Positions 52,339-61,561 of a stretch of DNA of 64,000 nt are shown one piece after another. Position 1 is the stretch's first letter. Every line of letters starts with the position of its first letter. The notes below the pieces were generated by a model. The model searched no databases, was not told the DNA's origin, and worked only from the letters and a program-made list of their open reading frames with translations. The translations under genes and the position numbers were made by a program. The stretch is from DATCJA01 sp963734635 (GTDB lineage: Bacteria > Acidobacteriota > Vicinamibacteria > Vicinamibacterales > UBA2999): contig CAVTIA010000007.1 of assembly GCA_963734635.1 (NCBI GenBank), positions 186,001 through 250,000 of the forward strand. The letters are read 5' to 3'.

Positions 52339-52953
52339 CTACGTACGTGGGTCGTGACCCGAGGGCGTCGTGCGCAGCAATCCCGACGCGCAGAAGTCGT
52401 CCACGATCTTCATCACGAGCGGCCACGCCGCCGGGACGGCTGACTGAATCGGCGCCATCCGGCGCAGCACCTGCGCGCGCTCTACGTCGTGATCACGCCA
52501 GCTTCCACCCTGCGCGCATGCGTTCTGGAGCAGCGGCTGGAGGCGATCCATTGCATTCGCGAAACACGCCTCCGGCGTCTCCTGCGCCTCGAACTCCTCC
52601 CACAGCGACCGCAAACGTGACGCCTGATCCGGCGGCAGCAGCGCGAAGACGCGCTCGGCTGCAGCCCGCTCGCGTTCGGCTTTCGTCGCCAGATCCTGTG
52701 TGTCGTAGGCGAACGTGTCCCCGGCATCGATTTCGACCAGATCGTGCACCGCCAGCATTTCCAGTACACGCAGCAGATCGACCTCGGCAGCCGAGTATTC
52801 ACGCAAGACGATCGCGGCCAGGACCAGGTGCCAGGAGTGTTCGGCGGAGTTCTCCTTCCGCGATCGGTCGGCCAGCGGTGTGCGGCGAAGGACCTGTTTC
52901 AGCTTGTCGGCTTCGATGAGAAATTCAATCTGCTGAGTGAGGCGATCGGACAT
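52339..52953 (-). CDS. HD-domain nucleotidase/phosphohydrolase (YfbR-like)
   Basis: 204 residues. HD metal site: AEHSWHLVLAAIVLREY (first His), LAVHDLVEIDAGDTFAYD (HD pair and Asp region) and downstream Asp in the MDRLQPLLQNA helix. YfbR-type enzymes dephosphorylate deoxynucleoside 5'-monophosphates. It starts 10 bp after egtD, so it is co-transcribed with the ergothioneine genes, although no pathway link is obvious. The stop lies in a hairpin flank. Confidence 0.88.
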   Translation of the reverse strand: MSDRLTQQIEFLIEADKLKQVLRRTPLADRSRKENSAEHSWHLVLAAIVLREYSAAEVDLLRVLEMLAVHDLVEIDAGDTFAYDTQDLATKAERERAAAERVFALLPPDQASRLRSLWEEFEAQETPEACFANAMDRLQPLLQNACAQGGSWRDHDVERAQVLRRMAPIQSAVPAAWPLVMKIVDDFCASGLLRTTPSGHDPRT

Positions 52954-52963
52954 TGCGAATCGA

Positions 52964-53938
52964 TTATGTCACTGCCTCGAAAAGCGCCAGCAGAAAGCGC
53001 GCCTCGTCGTCGATCCATTCGCAACGAGTCTGGAACCCACAGGATTCCACCAGCGCGCGAACGCCGTCAGGCTCGTACTTGTAGGAGCTTTCGGTCCAGA
53101 TTGATTCACCCGGCTCGAGTGTGAACTCCAGGCTGCGCGATGCCCCTGGCACGACGACGTCCTGACGCTGCCGGCTGACGAGGTACATCTCGACCCGCGA
53201 CGCGCTCCGGTTCCAGCGAACCTCGTGCCGGAATTCCTCCAACTTGAAATTCGTGCCCGCTTCAGCATTCAGGCGCAGAAGGAGATTCTTGTTGAACGCA
53301 GCAGTGACCCCGAGCGGATCGTCGTACGCCAGCATCAGGTCGCGTTCGGGCTTCACCAGATCGACGCCAAGCAGCAGCCAGTCGCCGCGACGCGCCGCTC
53401 GCCGCGTGACATGCAGAAACGCCGACGCCCCTGGCGGATCGAAGTTCCCGATGTTCGACCCCAGAAAGAGGATCAGCCGGCGCCGGTGCTGCGGCGTCGC
53501 CGGCAGGTGCATCAGTCCATCCTCGTACGTGCCATGAGCCAGAGTGATCCGTGCAACGCTCGCTTCGCGCAGCAGACGGGTGGCCTGGTCCAGCGCCTCG
53601 CGCGACACGTCGATCAGATGAATGTCCGGCCGCAGCGGCGCCATCGCGCGTACCAGCGCCGCCAGCTTCTGGCCGTTGCCGCACCCCAGCTCCACGAGCT
53701 CGGTCGGCGACGCCCGGCGACCGATCGAGGCGCCGTGCGCGACGAGCAGGCGCATTTCCGTACGTGTGATGCCGTACCACGGCAGCAGGCAGATCGCGTC
53801 AAAGAGGGTTGACCCCAGCGTGTCGTACAGCAGGCGGGAGGGAAGTTGCCGCGGCGACTGCGTGAGGTAGTAGTGAATGTCCTCGAGGTCGCGATCGGCA
53901 ATGGCGCGAGCGACTGTCGTTGGCGGCCTGGGACTCAT
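52964..53938 (-). CDS. egtD: L-histidine N(alpha)-methyltransferase
   Basis: 324 residues. Makes hercynine by trimethylating histidine with SAM, the first step of ergothioneine synthesis. Motifs: SRLLYDTLGSTLFDAICLLP and YGITRTEMRLLVAHG at the N terminus, SAM site VELGCGNGQKLAALVRAM, and HIDVS-like HLIDVSREALDQ, LFLGSNIGNFDPPGASAFL, then the C-terminal EVRWNRSASRVEMYLVSR. Overlaps egtB by 4 bp. No egtC or egtE is seen; many non-actinobacterial clusters consist of egtB and egtD only. Confidence 0.94.
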   Translation of the reverse strand: MSPRPPTTVARAIADRDLEDIHYYLTQSPRQLPSRLLYDTLGSTLFDAICLLPWYGITRTEMRLLVAHGASIGRRASPTELVELGCGNGQKLAALVRAMAPLRPDIHLIDVSREALDQATRLLREASVARITLAHGTYEDGLMHLPATPQHRRRLILFLGSNIGNFDPPGASAFLHVTRRAARRGDWLLLGVDLVKPERDLMLAYDDPLGVTAAFNKNLLLRLNAEAGTNFKLEEFRHEVRWNRSASRVEMYLVSRQRQDVVVPGASRSLEFTLEPGESIWTESSYKYEPDGVRALVESCGFQTRCEWIDDEARFLLALFEAVT

Positions 53939-55270
53939 GCGCGCTCCGACACGCAGCGGAATGTGGCGTACACGTATGGATAGAGCGGCCTGAACCAGTT
54001 GCGAAAGCTTGGGCGCAACAACGTGCGTGCTGTCGCTGACGACGCCCCCCGCGTGACGTAGTGCCGGCCGTCAAAGAAGTCAGCGGAGTATTCGGGATAC
54101 GACGCCATCGGCCTGAAGCCGGGTAGCGGCGCAAACACCGTCGACGTCCACTCCCATCCGTTGCCCACCAGATCGTCGACGCCCCACGCGCTCCGCCCCG
54201 CGGGATGCTGCCCTACCGGCTGCGGGTCCCATCCGGCGAAGTCGAAATGCCCATGGCGCGCCTCGGGCTGATCGTCGCCCCACGGATACACGCGCTCGCG
54301 TCCGACCGGTGTGCCGTACGCCGCACGACAGAACTCCGCCTCGGTCGGCAGTCGCCTGCCTTTCCATCGTGCATACGCCGAAGCCTCGCTCTGGCTGACG
54401 TAGACCGGCCATGACGCCGGAAGCGGGAATTCCTGAAACATCCCGCGCCACCACCACTGCCCGTCGTGCCAGCTCCAGAACTGCGGGTGCTCGATGCCTT
54501 CGGCCCGGAGCCACTCAAACGCGTCCCGCGTCCACCATCTCGGATCGCGGTAGCCGCCAGCGTCCACGAACTCCAGAAACGACGCGTTCGTGACGTTGTA
54601 CCGATCGATGTCAAACGCCGGCACGTCCACTCGTACGGCTTCGAATTCGTTATCCCATCCGAACGCGATATCTGCCCTGTTCGCCCCGACGGTGGCTCGG
54701 CCCACCGGAACGTGGATCGTTTCAGCGGGAGGCGGTGATCCGGCGGCGTTTAGAGGCTCATTCGCAGGGGCCCGCTTTCGCTCGTAAGGCAGCCTGTGCC
54801 ACATGTACAAAAGCGTTTCCTGATGCATCTCCTCGTGCTCGAGAATCGTGTGCACCGCCTCGCCGCGATCCAGCAGCGGATGGCCTGGCTGCTCGATCGG
54901 CGCCGAACGGAGCGCCTCGAGCACACGTCGATCCGCTTCGTCGACGTATGCGCGCACTTCCTCGCGCGAGGGCCACTGTTCGCAGGCCCGAGGACGCAGA
55001 CACTTGCTCGGGGTCGATGCCGCGCGCGAAGAGGAGCTCGAGACGCGCATCGATTCCCGGCTGACCGAGCGCTCGCTTGATCAACGTGTTGATGCTGAAC
55101 GCCGGCAGATGCCCCTCATAGAAGACGATCGGATTTCGCAGCGCAATCGGACGTGAATAGTAGGCGTCGGGCTCGAGCAAATCGAACAGTCGGCGCGAAC
55201 GTTCACGGATCGTCGCGAACCGGTCAGCTGCCTTTGCGCGATCAATGGATGAAGTAGCTGTGGCAGCCAT
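53935..55270 (-). pseudogene. egtB: ergothioneine biosynthesis sulfoxide synthase, one frameshift
   Basis: About 445 residues when corrected. DinB-like N terminus from ATG 55270 (FATIRERSRRLFDLLEPDAY, RNPIVFYEGHLPAFSINTLI), +1 shift near 54985, then the iron-binding helix TILEHEEMHQETLLYMWHRL (HxxxH) and a FGE-sulfatase C-terminal domain: FDIDRYNVTNASFLEFVDAG, PQFWSWHDGQWWWRGMFQEF, YARWKGRRLPTEAEFCRAAY, DLVGNGWEWTSTVFAPLPGF. Catalyses oxidative C-S bond formation between hercynine and a thiol. Coupled with egtD. Confidence 0.9.
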
Positions 55271-55276
55271 GCTCTC

Positions 55277-56848
55277 CTATCCTCTCTTGATTGTGACAGC
55301 CGCGACGAGTGCGCTGGCGGCCGCCAGCCCAGCCGCAGTCACCATCGCCGACCGGAAACCCGCGACGAATGAAGCGTCAATCGCCGCATTCAGCTCGCGC
55401 GCTTCCCGGGGCGTGGCTGTCGACGGAATCATCGCAGCCCCGAGACCCACCCCCACTTGCACAAGCTGCTCCACCACAGCCGGCCGTACCTGCGTAGACG
55501 CGAGCCGGCGGTCGAGTTCGCGATTGGAAACAGTGAGCACCAGGACGCCCATCACTGCGAGTCCCAGCAGTCCTGCCGCACGCGACACGGCGTTGTTGAT
55601 CCCCGACGCGATGCCCGCGCGCCGTGACTCGACCGAACCCATGACGACGGTGACGAGCGGAGCTACCGCTACCGCCATGCCTAGTCCCATCACCACAAAC
55701 GCGGGAAAGAATGTCGTCCAGTACCGGCCACCAGCACCCGGCAACGCCGCCAGCAGGAAGCCGCCAGCCGTGATGAGCGGCCCGGTCACCAGCAGAACCC
55801 TCGCGCCCACAATGGGCACGAGCGTTCCAATCCAGCGGGACAGCGCCGCGATGAGGAGGATGAAAGGCAGCCACGCCGCCCCCGCCTGCGCCGGCGTGTA
55901 GTCCTGGACCTGGATCAGATTGAAGGGCACAAAGAACAGCGCGCCCCCGAGTGCCCCGTACAACAGAAGCGTCAAGAGGTTCGCTCCGGTGAAGCTCCTC
56001 GACCTGAACATGTCGAGCGGCACCATCGGCGCTCTCACAGATGATTCAACCTTGATGAACGCTCCGCAGAGCACCACGCCTGCGGCAATCGTCGCCAGCA
56101 CGAGTGGATGTGCAAACCCAAGGCTTGGAGATTCGATGAGGCCGTAGACGACGAGCCCCAGTGCCCCGACGCTCACGGCCGCGCCGGCCCAATCGAGCTG
56201 CCCTGTCGCCGAGGGGTCGCGCGACTCGGGAACTCGCGTCACGGCGATCAGGAGGACCGCAACCGCAAATGGAATGTTGAGCAGGAACACCCAGCGCCAT
56301 GAGGCGTATCCCGCCAGCCAGCCGCCAACGACCGGCCCTGCGGCCGCTGTCATGGCCGTCGCACCCGACCACGTGCCGATCGCCGCGCCTCTGGACGCCT
56401 CATCGAACGAGGCGCTGATGATCGCGAGGCTGCCAGGTACGAGCAGTGCACCGCCAATGCCCTGCACCGCCCGCGCCGCAATCAGCTGGGCCGGGTCTGG
56501 CGCGAGGCCGCACCACACCGAGGCCAAGGCGAAGATACACACGCCGCACACGAACACCAGCCGGCGACCGAAACGGTCGCCGAGCGCACCGCCAACCAGG
56601 ATCAGCGCAGCGAGGAAGAGCATATAGATTTCGACGACCCACTGCACCTCTGTCGCCGAGGCGTCGAGACTTTGCTGGAGTACCGGTAGCGCGACATTCA
56701 CCGCAGAGCTGTCGATGAACACCATGCTGCTCGCGAGGATCGTGGCCGCGAGGACCCATCGGCCGGTTCGCGGCGAACATACCGCTCCAACCGGTCCGCC
56801 AAGAATCGCTCCTGCGTCGCACGGCGGCCTGGCGACCATCGTGGTCAT
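55277..56848 (-). CDS. MFS transporter, DHA2 (14-TM) family
   Basis: 523 residues. Drug/H+ antiporter-2 signatures: DSSAVNVALPVLQQSLDASA, LILVGGALGDRFGRRLVFVC (motif A), ARAVQGIGGALLVPGSLAII (motif B/C region). About 14 spans. Stop lies 6 bp before the egtB start, so it heads the ergothioneine operon and may export ergothioneine or an intermediate; that link is positional only. Confidence 0.92.
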   Translation of the reverse strand: MTTMVARPPCDAGAILGGPVGAVCSPRTGRWVLAATILASSMVFIDSSAVNVALPVLQQSLDASATEVQWVVEIYMLFLAALILVGGALGDRFGRRLVFVCGVCIFALASVWCGLAPDPAQLIAARAVQGIGGALLVPGSLAIISASFDEASRGAAIGTWSGATAMTAAAGPVVGGWLAGYASWRWVFLLNIPFAVAVLLIAVTRVPESRDPSATGQLDWAGAAVSVGALGLVVYGLIESPSLGFAHPLVLATIAAGVVLCGAFIKVESSVRAPMVPLDMFRSRSFTGANLLTLLLYGALGGALFFVPFNLIQVQDYTPAQAGAAWLPFILLIAALSRWIGTLVPIVGARVLLVTGPLITAGGFLLAALPGAGGRYWTTFFPAFVVMGLGMAVAVAPLVTVVMGSVESRRAGIASGINNAVSRAAGLLGLAVMGVLVLTVSNRELDRRLASTQVRPAVVEQLVQVGVGLGAAMIPSTATPREARELNAAIDASFVAGFRSAMVTAAGLAAASALVAAVTIKRG

Positions 56849-56876
56849 ATGTGTGACGCCTCCGCACCATCAGTAC

Positions 56877-57066
56877 CCGGAGCTCATTTGTGTTGGGCGT
56901 CGCGAATCCCGATTCCGGTGGCCGAACCGCGCTGCGAGGGCTTGAGCGACCGCGTGACGCTCGCTCCGTGAGCTCGCGGATCCCCCAGCCGTCTCGCGCG
57001 GTTAGGCGACTTATGTCGGCCTGACCTCCATAGGGCTTCGCCACGCCCAACACAACCGATCTCCGG
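56877..57066. mobile_element. 190-bp MITE-like element with 34-bp inverted ends
   Basis: Left arm 56877-56910 and right arm 57033-57066 are inverted copies matching at 29 of 34 positions, beginning CCGGAG and containing TTGTGTTGGGCGT. Nested inside is a second imperfect inverted repeat (GCCGAACCGCGC near 56930 and GCGCGGTTAGGC near 57000). No ORF. It lies between two minus-strand genes. No target duplication recognised. It may be a non-autonomous transposable element; a large intergenic RNA structure is an alternative. Confidence 0.55.
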
Positions 57067-57078
57067 CGATCTCCGGGC

Positions 57079-57991
57079 TTAGAACGTCGCGAGGACATTA
57101 ACAGGGCCGCCGGTTCCACCGGTCACCGGGATCGGTGCCACCGACAGCATGAACTCCCATCGGCCCAGCTTCGCGGCGGTCTGCGCGACCGCTTCCAGAT
57201 CGAGCGCGTCGAGAATGGGCGCTCCGAGGCCCGCGATGATGAAATGATGAAGCGGTTCGAACAGGCCATCGAACCGCGCCGGTGTCACGTCGGTCGCCGC
57301 GTCACTGCCCACGATTGCGACGTCACGCTCCTTGAGCCATCTCGCGACGGACACGTGAAATCCCGCGACAGGTCCCGGCAAGCGCCATGGCCCCATGGCT
57401 GCGCGCCTGGCCCACCGGCCAGTGTAGAGAAGCACAGCGTCACCCGAGGTCACTCGCACACCAGACTTCTGCTCCCATGCTTCGATGTCGCGCGTGTATA
57501 CCGCCGTGCCCGGTTCGAGATATGGAACACCGCGCAGCCGGGGGATGTCGATCAGGATTCCTCTTGTAATGACACCCGCTTTCAACGCTTCGATACCGAG
57601 CTTCCCACAACCCTTCTCCGTGTTGGTCGTGGTCGGCGTGCTGTTGTACAGCCGCCCCTTGTACTCGAAGTGGCAGAGCGCGTCGATGTGGCTCGTCACG
57701 TAGCCGTGATAGTTGAAATGAATGGTGTCGCTCATGAGGTCGGGACCCATCTGCAGCGCAAAAGTCTGGGCTGGCCGCCTGACGGACCTTTGCGGGCGTG
57801 ACGAGATTGATGGTGCCGAGCTGATCGTCGCGCCCCCAGCGGCCCCAGTTCGACAGCTCCGTAAACATGCGGTCGAACTCGTCGAGGTTCCTCGGCGGCG
57901 GCTCTGTGGACCCCTGGCTGCGGAGAGCGGCTGAATCTCCACCAATCACTAACGCGATAAGGAAAGCTGTCGCGGTCAGAGTACGTCTCAT
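57079..57991 (-). pseudogene. cyclase/kynurenine formamidase-like hydrolase, exported, one frameshift
   Basis: About 303 residues when corrected. ATG 57991 gives a signal-peptide-like start (TATAFLIALVIGGDS); +1 shift near 57760; then the PF04199 cyclase core: FNYHGYVTSHIDALCHFEYK (HxDxxxH metal site), TRGILIDIPRLRGVPYLEP, VTSGDAVLLYTGRW, VSVARWLKERDVAIVGSDAA, HHFIIAGLGAPILDAL. Likely a metal-dependent amidase/hydrolase. A paralogue lies at the right end of the window. Confidence 0.88.
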
Positions 57992-58203
57992 GGTTGCTCC
58001 GGAATTCCCACTTCGCCGCGGTCATCGGGCGTCGCCAGTGCGTTTTTGGCGACGCGGATCGCTCCGGTAAAGGCTGGAGAGCCTAGCATGACTGGCCGAT
58101 AGTCGTGATCAGGGGAAAAGGCACGTGCCTGCGCGCCCAGGGACGATTTCGTCCCGGCCCTCAGTGGGACCTGGGTCAGATCCAGCCATCCCGCCGGGGG
58201 GAT

Positions 58204-60354
58204 ATGATTGTCGCTTCCAGAGGTAGTTCAAGCATGTCGCAAGCAGTCGGGCAGCTGGTGGAAGGGCTCAAGACGTCGATGAGCGACGGATCGACCATTT
58301 CCATCAACGGCAGGCCGGTTCGTCTCCTCCACGTCTCCGACAATCGGGCGCGACTCGAGCTCGGGTGGCGAGTGTCGCCGAGTACGACCATCCATCTCAA
58401 GGTGGAGCCGCCTGGCGGCGAGCCGATCGTCATGAAGAGCCGCGTCGTGTCGGCGCGAGTGGCGACGGTCAAGGACGGCACCATCACCTACAGTGCGGAA
58501 GTGACGTTCGAGGGTGTGCCATCGACGTCGCCGGCCGCGCGAACAACACCTGCCGCGAGGGTCGCCACTGGCGCCGCAGTGGCATCTGTCGAAACGGTCG
58601 CCGACGCAGTGGCTCCTCCTGCGCCGCCTCCCACGGTGGCGGCGCCAACGCAGGAGAATCGATCGGATCTCACCGACCAGATGCGCGTGTTGCAGGAGGA
58701 GCTCGAGGCGCGTCGCGCCGAGCTCGCCGAGGAACGCGAACGACGACAGAAAGGCGAGGAGACGGCGCAGGAATCCGAGCGCCGGTACGATCAATTCGTC
58801 GAGGAGTACGACGCCCAGAAACGCGGGTGGGAGGATGAACGGACCACGTTGTCCAGCGAGCTGCAGGCGGCCGACGCCCGAACAGCAGAGCTGCAGACCG
58901 CGCTGGACGAGGAACGGCTGGAGCGCACGCGGATCAACCAGGACGAGAACACCAAATGGGAGACGGAGCGCGCCGCCCTTGTGGGCCAGCTTCAGACGGC
59001 CGAAACTCGCGCCGCCGACGCGCTGGCTGCGCTCGAGCACTCGCGCCGCGAGCTCGGGGAGGCCATTGACAGCGAGAAACGCGGCTGGGAAGAGGAGCGC
59101 AATGCCCTCGCCGCCCGGGTGCACGCGGCTGAAGCTCGGACCGCGGAAACGCAATCGACGCTCGAGCAAAGACGTCGCGAGCTTACCGAGTCGCTCGAGA
59201 GCGTGCAGCGGGGGTGGGAGGAGGAGCGGAATGCGCTGGTCGCCCGGCTGGAGGCGGCCGATGCTCGAAACGGTGACGCGCAATCCACACTGGACCATGT
59301 CCGCAACGAGCTCGCCGAGTCGCATGAGAGCGCGCATCGGTGGGAGAACGAGCGTAATGCGCTAACGGTGCGGCTGCAGGCCGCCGAGGCTCGGGGCGCT
59401 GAGGCGGAATCCACGCTGGACGAGGTACGTCGCGAGTTCGCCACTTCGCACGAGGTCGCAACGGGCCAGTGGGAGGCGGACCGCACGGCGTTGTTCTCCG
59501 AGGTGCAGACCATGGAGGCCCGGGTTGCCGACCTCCACACGACGCTCGAGAGAGAACGACGCGAACGCACGGAGGCGCACGAGCGAGAGCAGCTGCGGTG
59601 GGAAGGCGAGCGCACCGCGCTACTGACCGAATTGCACGGCGCCGAGACCCAATCTGCGAACGTCATCGCCGCATTGGAACGAGAGCGACGCGAACGAGCT
59701 GCGGCGCGGGAAGACGACGAGCGCCGGTGGGACGCCGAGCGAGCCGCATCCTCCGCGGAGTCACACGCAGCCAAAGCACAGATCGCTGACCTGCGCGCCA
59801 GCCTCGAACGGGAACGCCAGGAGCGCATGGAAGCCCACGAGGCCGACCGTCGCCGATGGGAAAACGAGCGCGGCGCGCTACTGACCGATTTGCAGGCGGC
59901 GGAACGACAGGCCGCGGACGCACGCGCCGACGTCGATCGCGAACGACAGGAACGCTCGGAAGCGCTCGGCAACGAGCGCAGCCGGTTCGAAGCGGTCATC
60001 GCGGAGCTCGTCGAGACCACCAACGCGCAGCAGAGCGAGTACGAGACGCTGCTGGCGCGGATGTCGGCCATCGAAGCGGAAGCGCTGAGCCTGAAGGAAC
60101 AGTACGAGGCGGAGCGGGACGCGCGTCAGGATGCCTGGGATCAGGCGCGAGTCGACTGGACTGCCGTGAGACGCGTGCTCGAGGGGCACCTCGAGACGGC
60201 CGACGCGCTTTGCTCGGCGCAGCGCGACGCCGCAAGGGCGGTGCGGACGCAGAGCGACATCCTCACCAATCTGCTCAACGTCGACAGGTCTGCCGCAGCC
60301 GCTGGGGCGACGGCGCGGCAGGACCGCAACGATAACGAGCCCACAACCGTTTAA
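58204..60354 (+). CDS. coiled-coil protein with N-terminal PilZ-like domain and 43-residue repeats
   Basis: 716 residues from ATG 58204 (58105 and 58234 are alternatives). Residues 10-110 form a beta-rich domain that resembles PilZ (ISINGRPVRLLHVSDNRARL, VVSARVATVKDGTITYSAEV) but lacks the RxxxR motif needed for cyclic di-GMP. An Ala/Pro-rich linker follows, then about 500 residues of highly charged coiled coil with nine 43-residue repeats, each opening with Trp-Glu/Asp-x-Glu/Asp-Arg. No signal peptide or membrane span. Function unknown; a cytoskeletal or scaffold role is conceivable. Confidence 0.75.
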   Translation: MIVASRGSSSMSQAVGQLVEGLKTSMSDGSTISINGRPVRLLHVSDNRARLELGWRVSPSTTIHLKVEPPGGEPIVMKSRVVSARVATVKDGTITYSAEVTFEGVPSTSPAARTTPAARVATGAAVASVETVADAVAPPAPPPTVAAPTQENRSDLTDQMRVLQEELEARRAELAEERERRQKGEETAQESERRYDQFVEEYDAQKRGWEDERTTLSSELQAADARTAELQTALDEERLERTRINQDENTKWETERAALVGQLQTAETRAADALAALEHSRRELGEAIDSEKRGWEEERNALAARVHAAEARTAETQSTLEQRRRELTESLESVQRGWEEERNALVARLEAADARNGDAQSTLDHVRNELAESHESAHRWENERNALTVRLQAAEARGAEAESTLDEVRREFATSHEVATGQWEADRTALFSEVQTMEARVADLHTTLERERRERTEAHEREQLRWEGERTALLTELHGAETQSANVIAALERERRERAAAREDDERRWDAERAASSAESHAAKAQIADLRASLERERQERMEAHEADRRRWENERGALLTDLQAAERQAADARADVDRERQERSEALGNERSRFEAVIAELVETTNAQQSEYETLLARMSAIEAEALSLKEQYEAERDARQDAWDQARVDWTAVRRVLEGHLETADALCSAQRDAARAVRTQSDILTNLLNVDRSAAAAGATARQDRNDNEPTTV
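58828..59985 (+). repeat. nine in-frame 129-bp repeats (43 residues each)
   Basis: Trp residues at the head of each unit occur at exact 43-residue steps (one unit is 42). Shared pattern per unit: W[ED]x[ED]R at 1-5, L at 8, A-[ED] at 15-16, TL or AL at 25-26, E at 27 and E at 32. The tenth unit starts with Phe at 59986. Nucleotide copies have diverged, so the array is old and under protein-level selection. Confidence 0.8.
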
Positions 60355-61008
60355 CGGGCGAAACAGTAAAAGCGTCCCGCGCCCCCGCGCGGTGCGGTAT
60401 TCGAGCAGTTCAGGTTCGTGTGCGCGGCGTTCCACGACGACAGCGCGCCGGCTGTGCTCTGGTTCGGACCCATTCCGTCGGAATGTCCTACCTGTGCCGC
60501 CTCGGTCGTGGCATCTGACGTCCAATCGCTGCACGTCAATCCCCGGGCCAGGGTTCCATCCGCGTTCGAACCTGTGAGAATGTCGTGCTCATTCGGACCG
60601 GGAGACCCGGTCCATTGTCCGTTGACGCGTCGACCGCGCTCATCCACGAACACGGCCGGGTCCCCTAATCGGGCGTGGAGTTCGGCAACACTGTTCGCGA
60701 CCAGAATGCCGTTGGCGTTGTACCACGGTCCCGTTCCGATGCGATCGCGCGCGTTGGTCGGCCGGTTTCCGTTCGTAGAATCGCGCTCCACGCTCAAATA
60801 CGCGCGCCACGCGCGCCCCCGAAGACCAGCCGCGGCGGCCAGACGCTGACACGTGAAGTCCGCGCCACCGAGCTCCGCCCAGATTACCGGTCACACTGGT
60901 CGTGCTCGTCACGAAAAACCCGACGGGCTGACCCGATGGCCCCGTCGGCGGGTCGTCGCTGCAGGCGACACTGACGACCATCACAAGCAAGATCAAGGAG
61001 CGTTTCAT
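60351..61008 (-). pseudogene. lipoprotein with endostatin/C-type-lectin-like domain, one frameshift
   Basis: About 218 residues when corrected. Lipoprotein signal with lipobox VSVAC from ATG 61008 and a short linker. After VTGNLGG the frame shifts by +1 near 60870 to GADFTCQRLAAAAGL, AWRAYLSVERDSTNGNRPTN, WYNANGILVANSVAELHARL, CSDWTSDATTEAAQVGHSDG and GAGRFYCFAR. The NLGG-x-GAD-x-x-CQ-x-LA pattern and end FYCFA match the collagen-XVIII/endostatin-like (DUF1554-type) domain of bacterial surface lipoproteins. 3' end overlaps the convergent coiled-coil gene by 4 bp. Confidence 0.8.
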
Positions 61009-61049
61009 GTGCATTTCGCGGAGCGGATTATAGGCGATCTCAACCTGGC

Positions 61050-61130
61050 AGGCGGCTCGTCATGCGCGGCATAGACGACCCCCATTCCGCCCTCTCCAAG
61101 CTTGCGGACGTGCGATATCGGCCTGTGGCT
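61050..61130 (-). pseudogene. serine/threonine protein kinase fragment
   Basis: About 25 residues reading ISHVRKLGEGGMGVVYAAHD: the Gly-rich loop (G-x-G-G-M-G-x-V-Y) of a PknB-type kinase. Only this piece is present; the catalytic core is gone. The remaining sequence between 61131 and 61235 is low-complexity AACTCA/TTGAG-rich DNA. It is a relic left by deletion or rearrangement. Confidence 0.65.
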
Positions 61131-61235
61131 TCCAGGAACGGAGGGGCGGCGTAATCCTGAGTCCTGAGCTTTGAGCCTTGAGCCCGCTCTCAAAACTCAA
61201 AACCTCAGAACTCACAAACTGCTGCCGCAAGGCGT

Positions 61236-61541
61236 TCAGGAAAGATCCCGAAGGAGATCAACGAGCCGTCCGAGCGGTGAGGGCACCGGGTCGCTGACCT
61301 CGACGGTGTGCTGACGGGTGTCGTCGGCCACCGTGATGGTGTAGGTCTGGTAGTCAGCAGCCCCTTTTCGCGGCGGCGTGCGCGCGGGCAGATCGAAGAA
61401 CCGGCTCTCGGCGAGCAGGTTGCGAATTTCCTGCTGACGATCAGACGGCAGCGATGACACGTCGATCGTCTTCGGCGCCGAGAGCCCCGGAAAATAGGCG
61501 ACCCCTCCGCTTGATTTGAAGGTGACGCGCACGGTGCGCAC
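61236..61541 (-). CDS. emfourin-type protealysin inhibitor
   Basis: 101 residues, cytoplasmic. Compact beta fold with VRVTFKSSGGVAYFPGLSAP, LAESRFFDLPARTPPRKGAA, DYQTYTITVADDTRQHTVEV, which fits emfourin, the protein inhibitor encoded beside protealysin-type M4 proteases. It starts 20 bp after the protease stop on the same strand, the expected operon. Confidence 0.85.
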   Translation of the reverse strand: MRTVRVTFKSSGGVAYFPGLSAPKTIDVSSLPSDRQQEIRNLLAESRFFDLPARTPPRKGAADYQTYTITVADDTRQHTVEVSDPVPSPLGRLVDLLRDLS

Positions 61542-61561
61542 CAGTGTCTATCGAACCCCGC

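Noticed and set aside
57002..57055. Integron attC-like core sites (GTTAGGC and GCCCAAC)
   Set aside because: The cores are in the wrong relative order for an attC site, the left core partner (GCCGAAC) violates the RYYYAAC consensus, and no cassette or integrase is nearby. The inverted 34-bp arms explain the sequence better.
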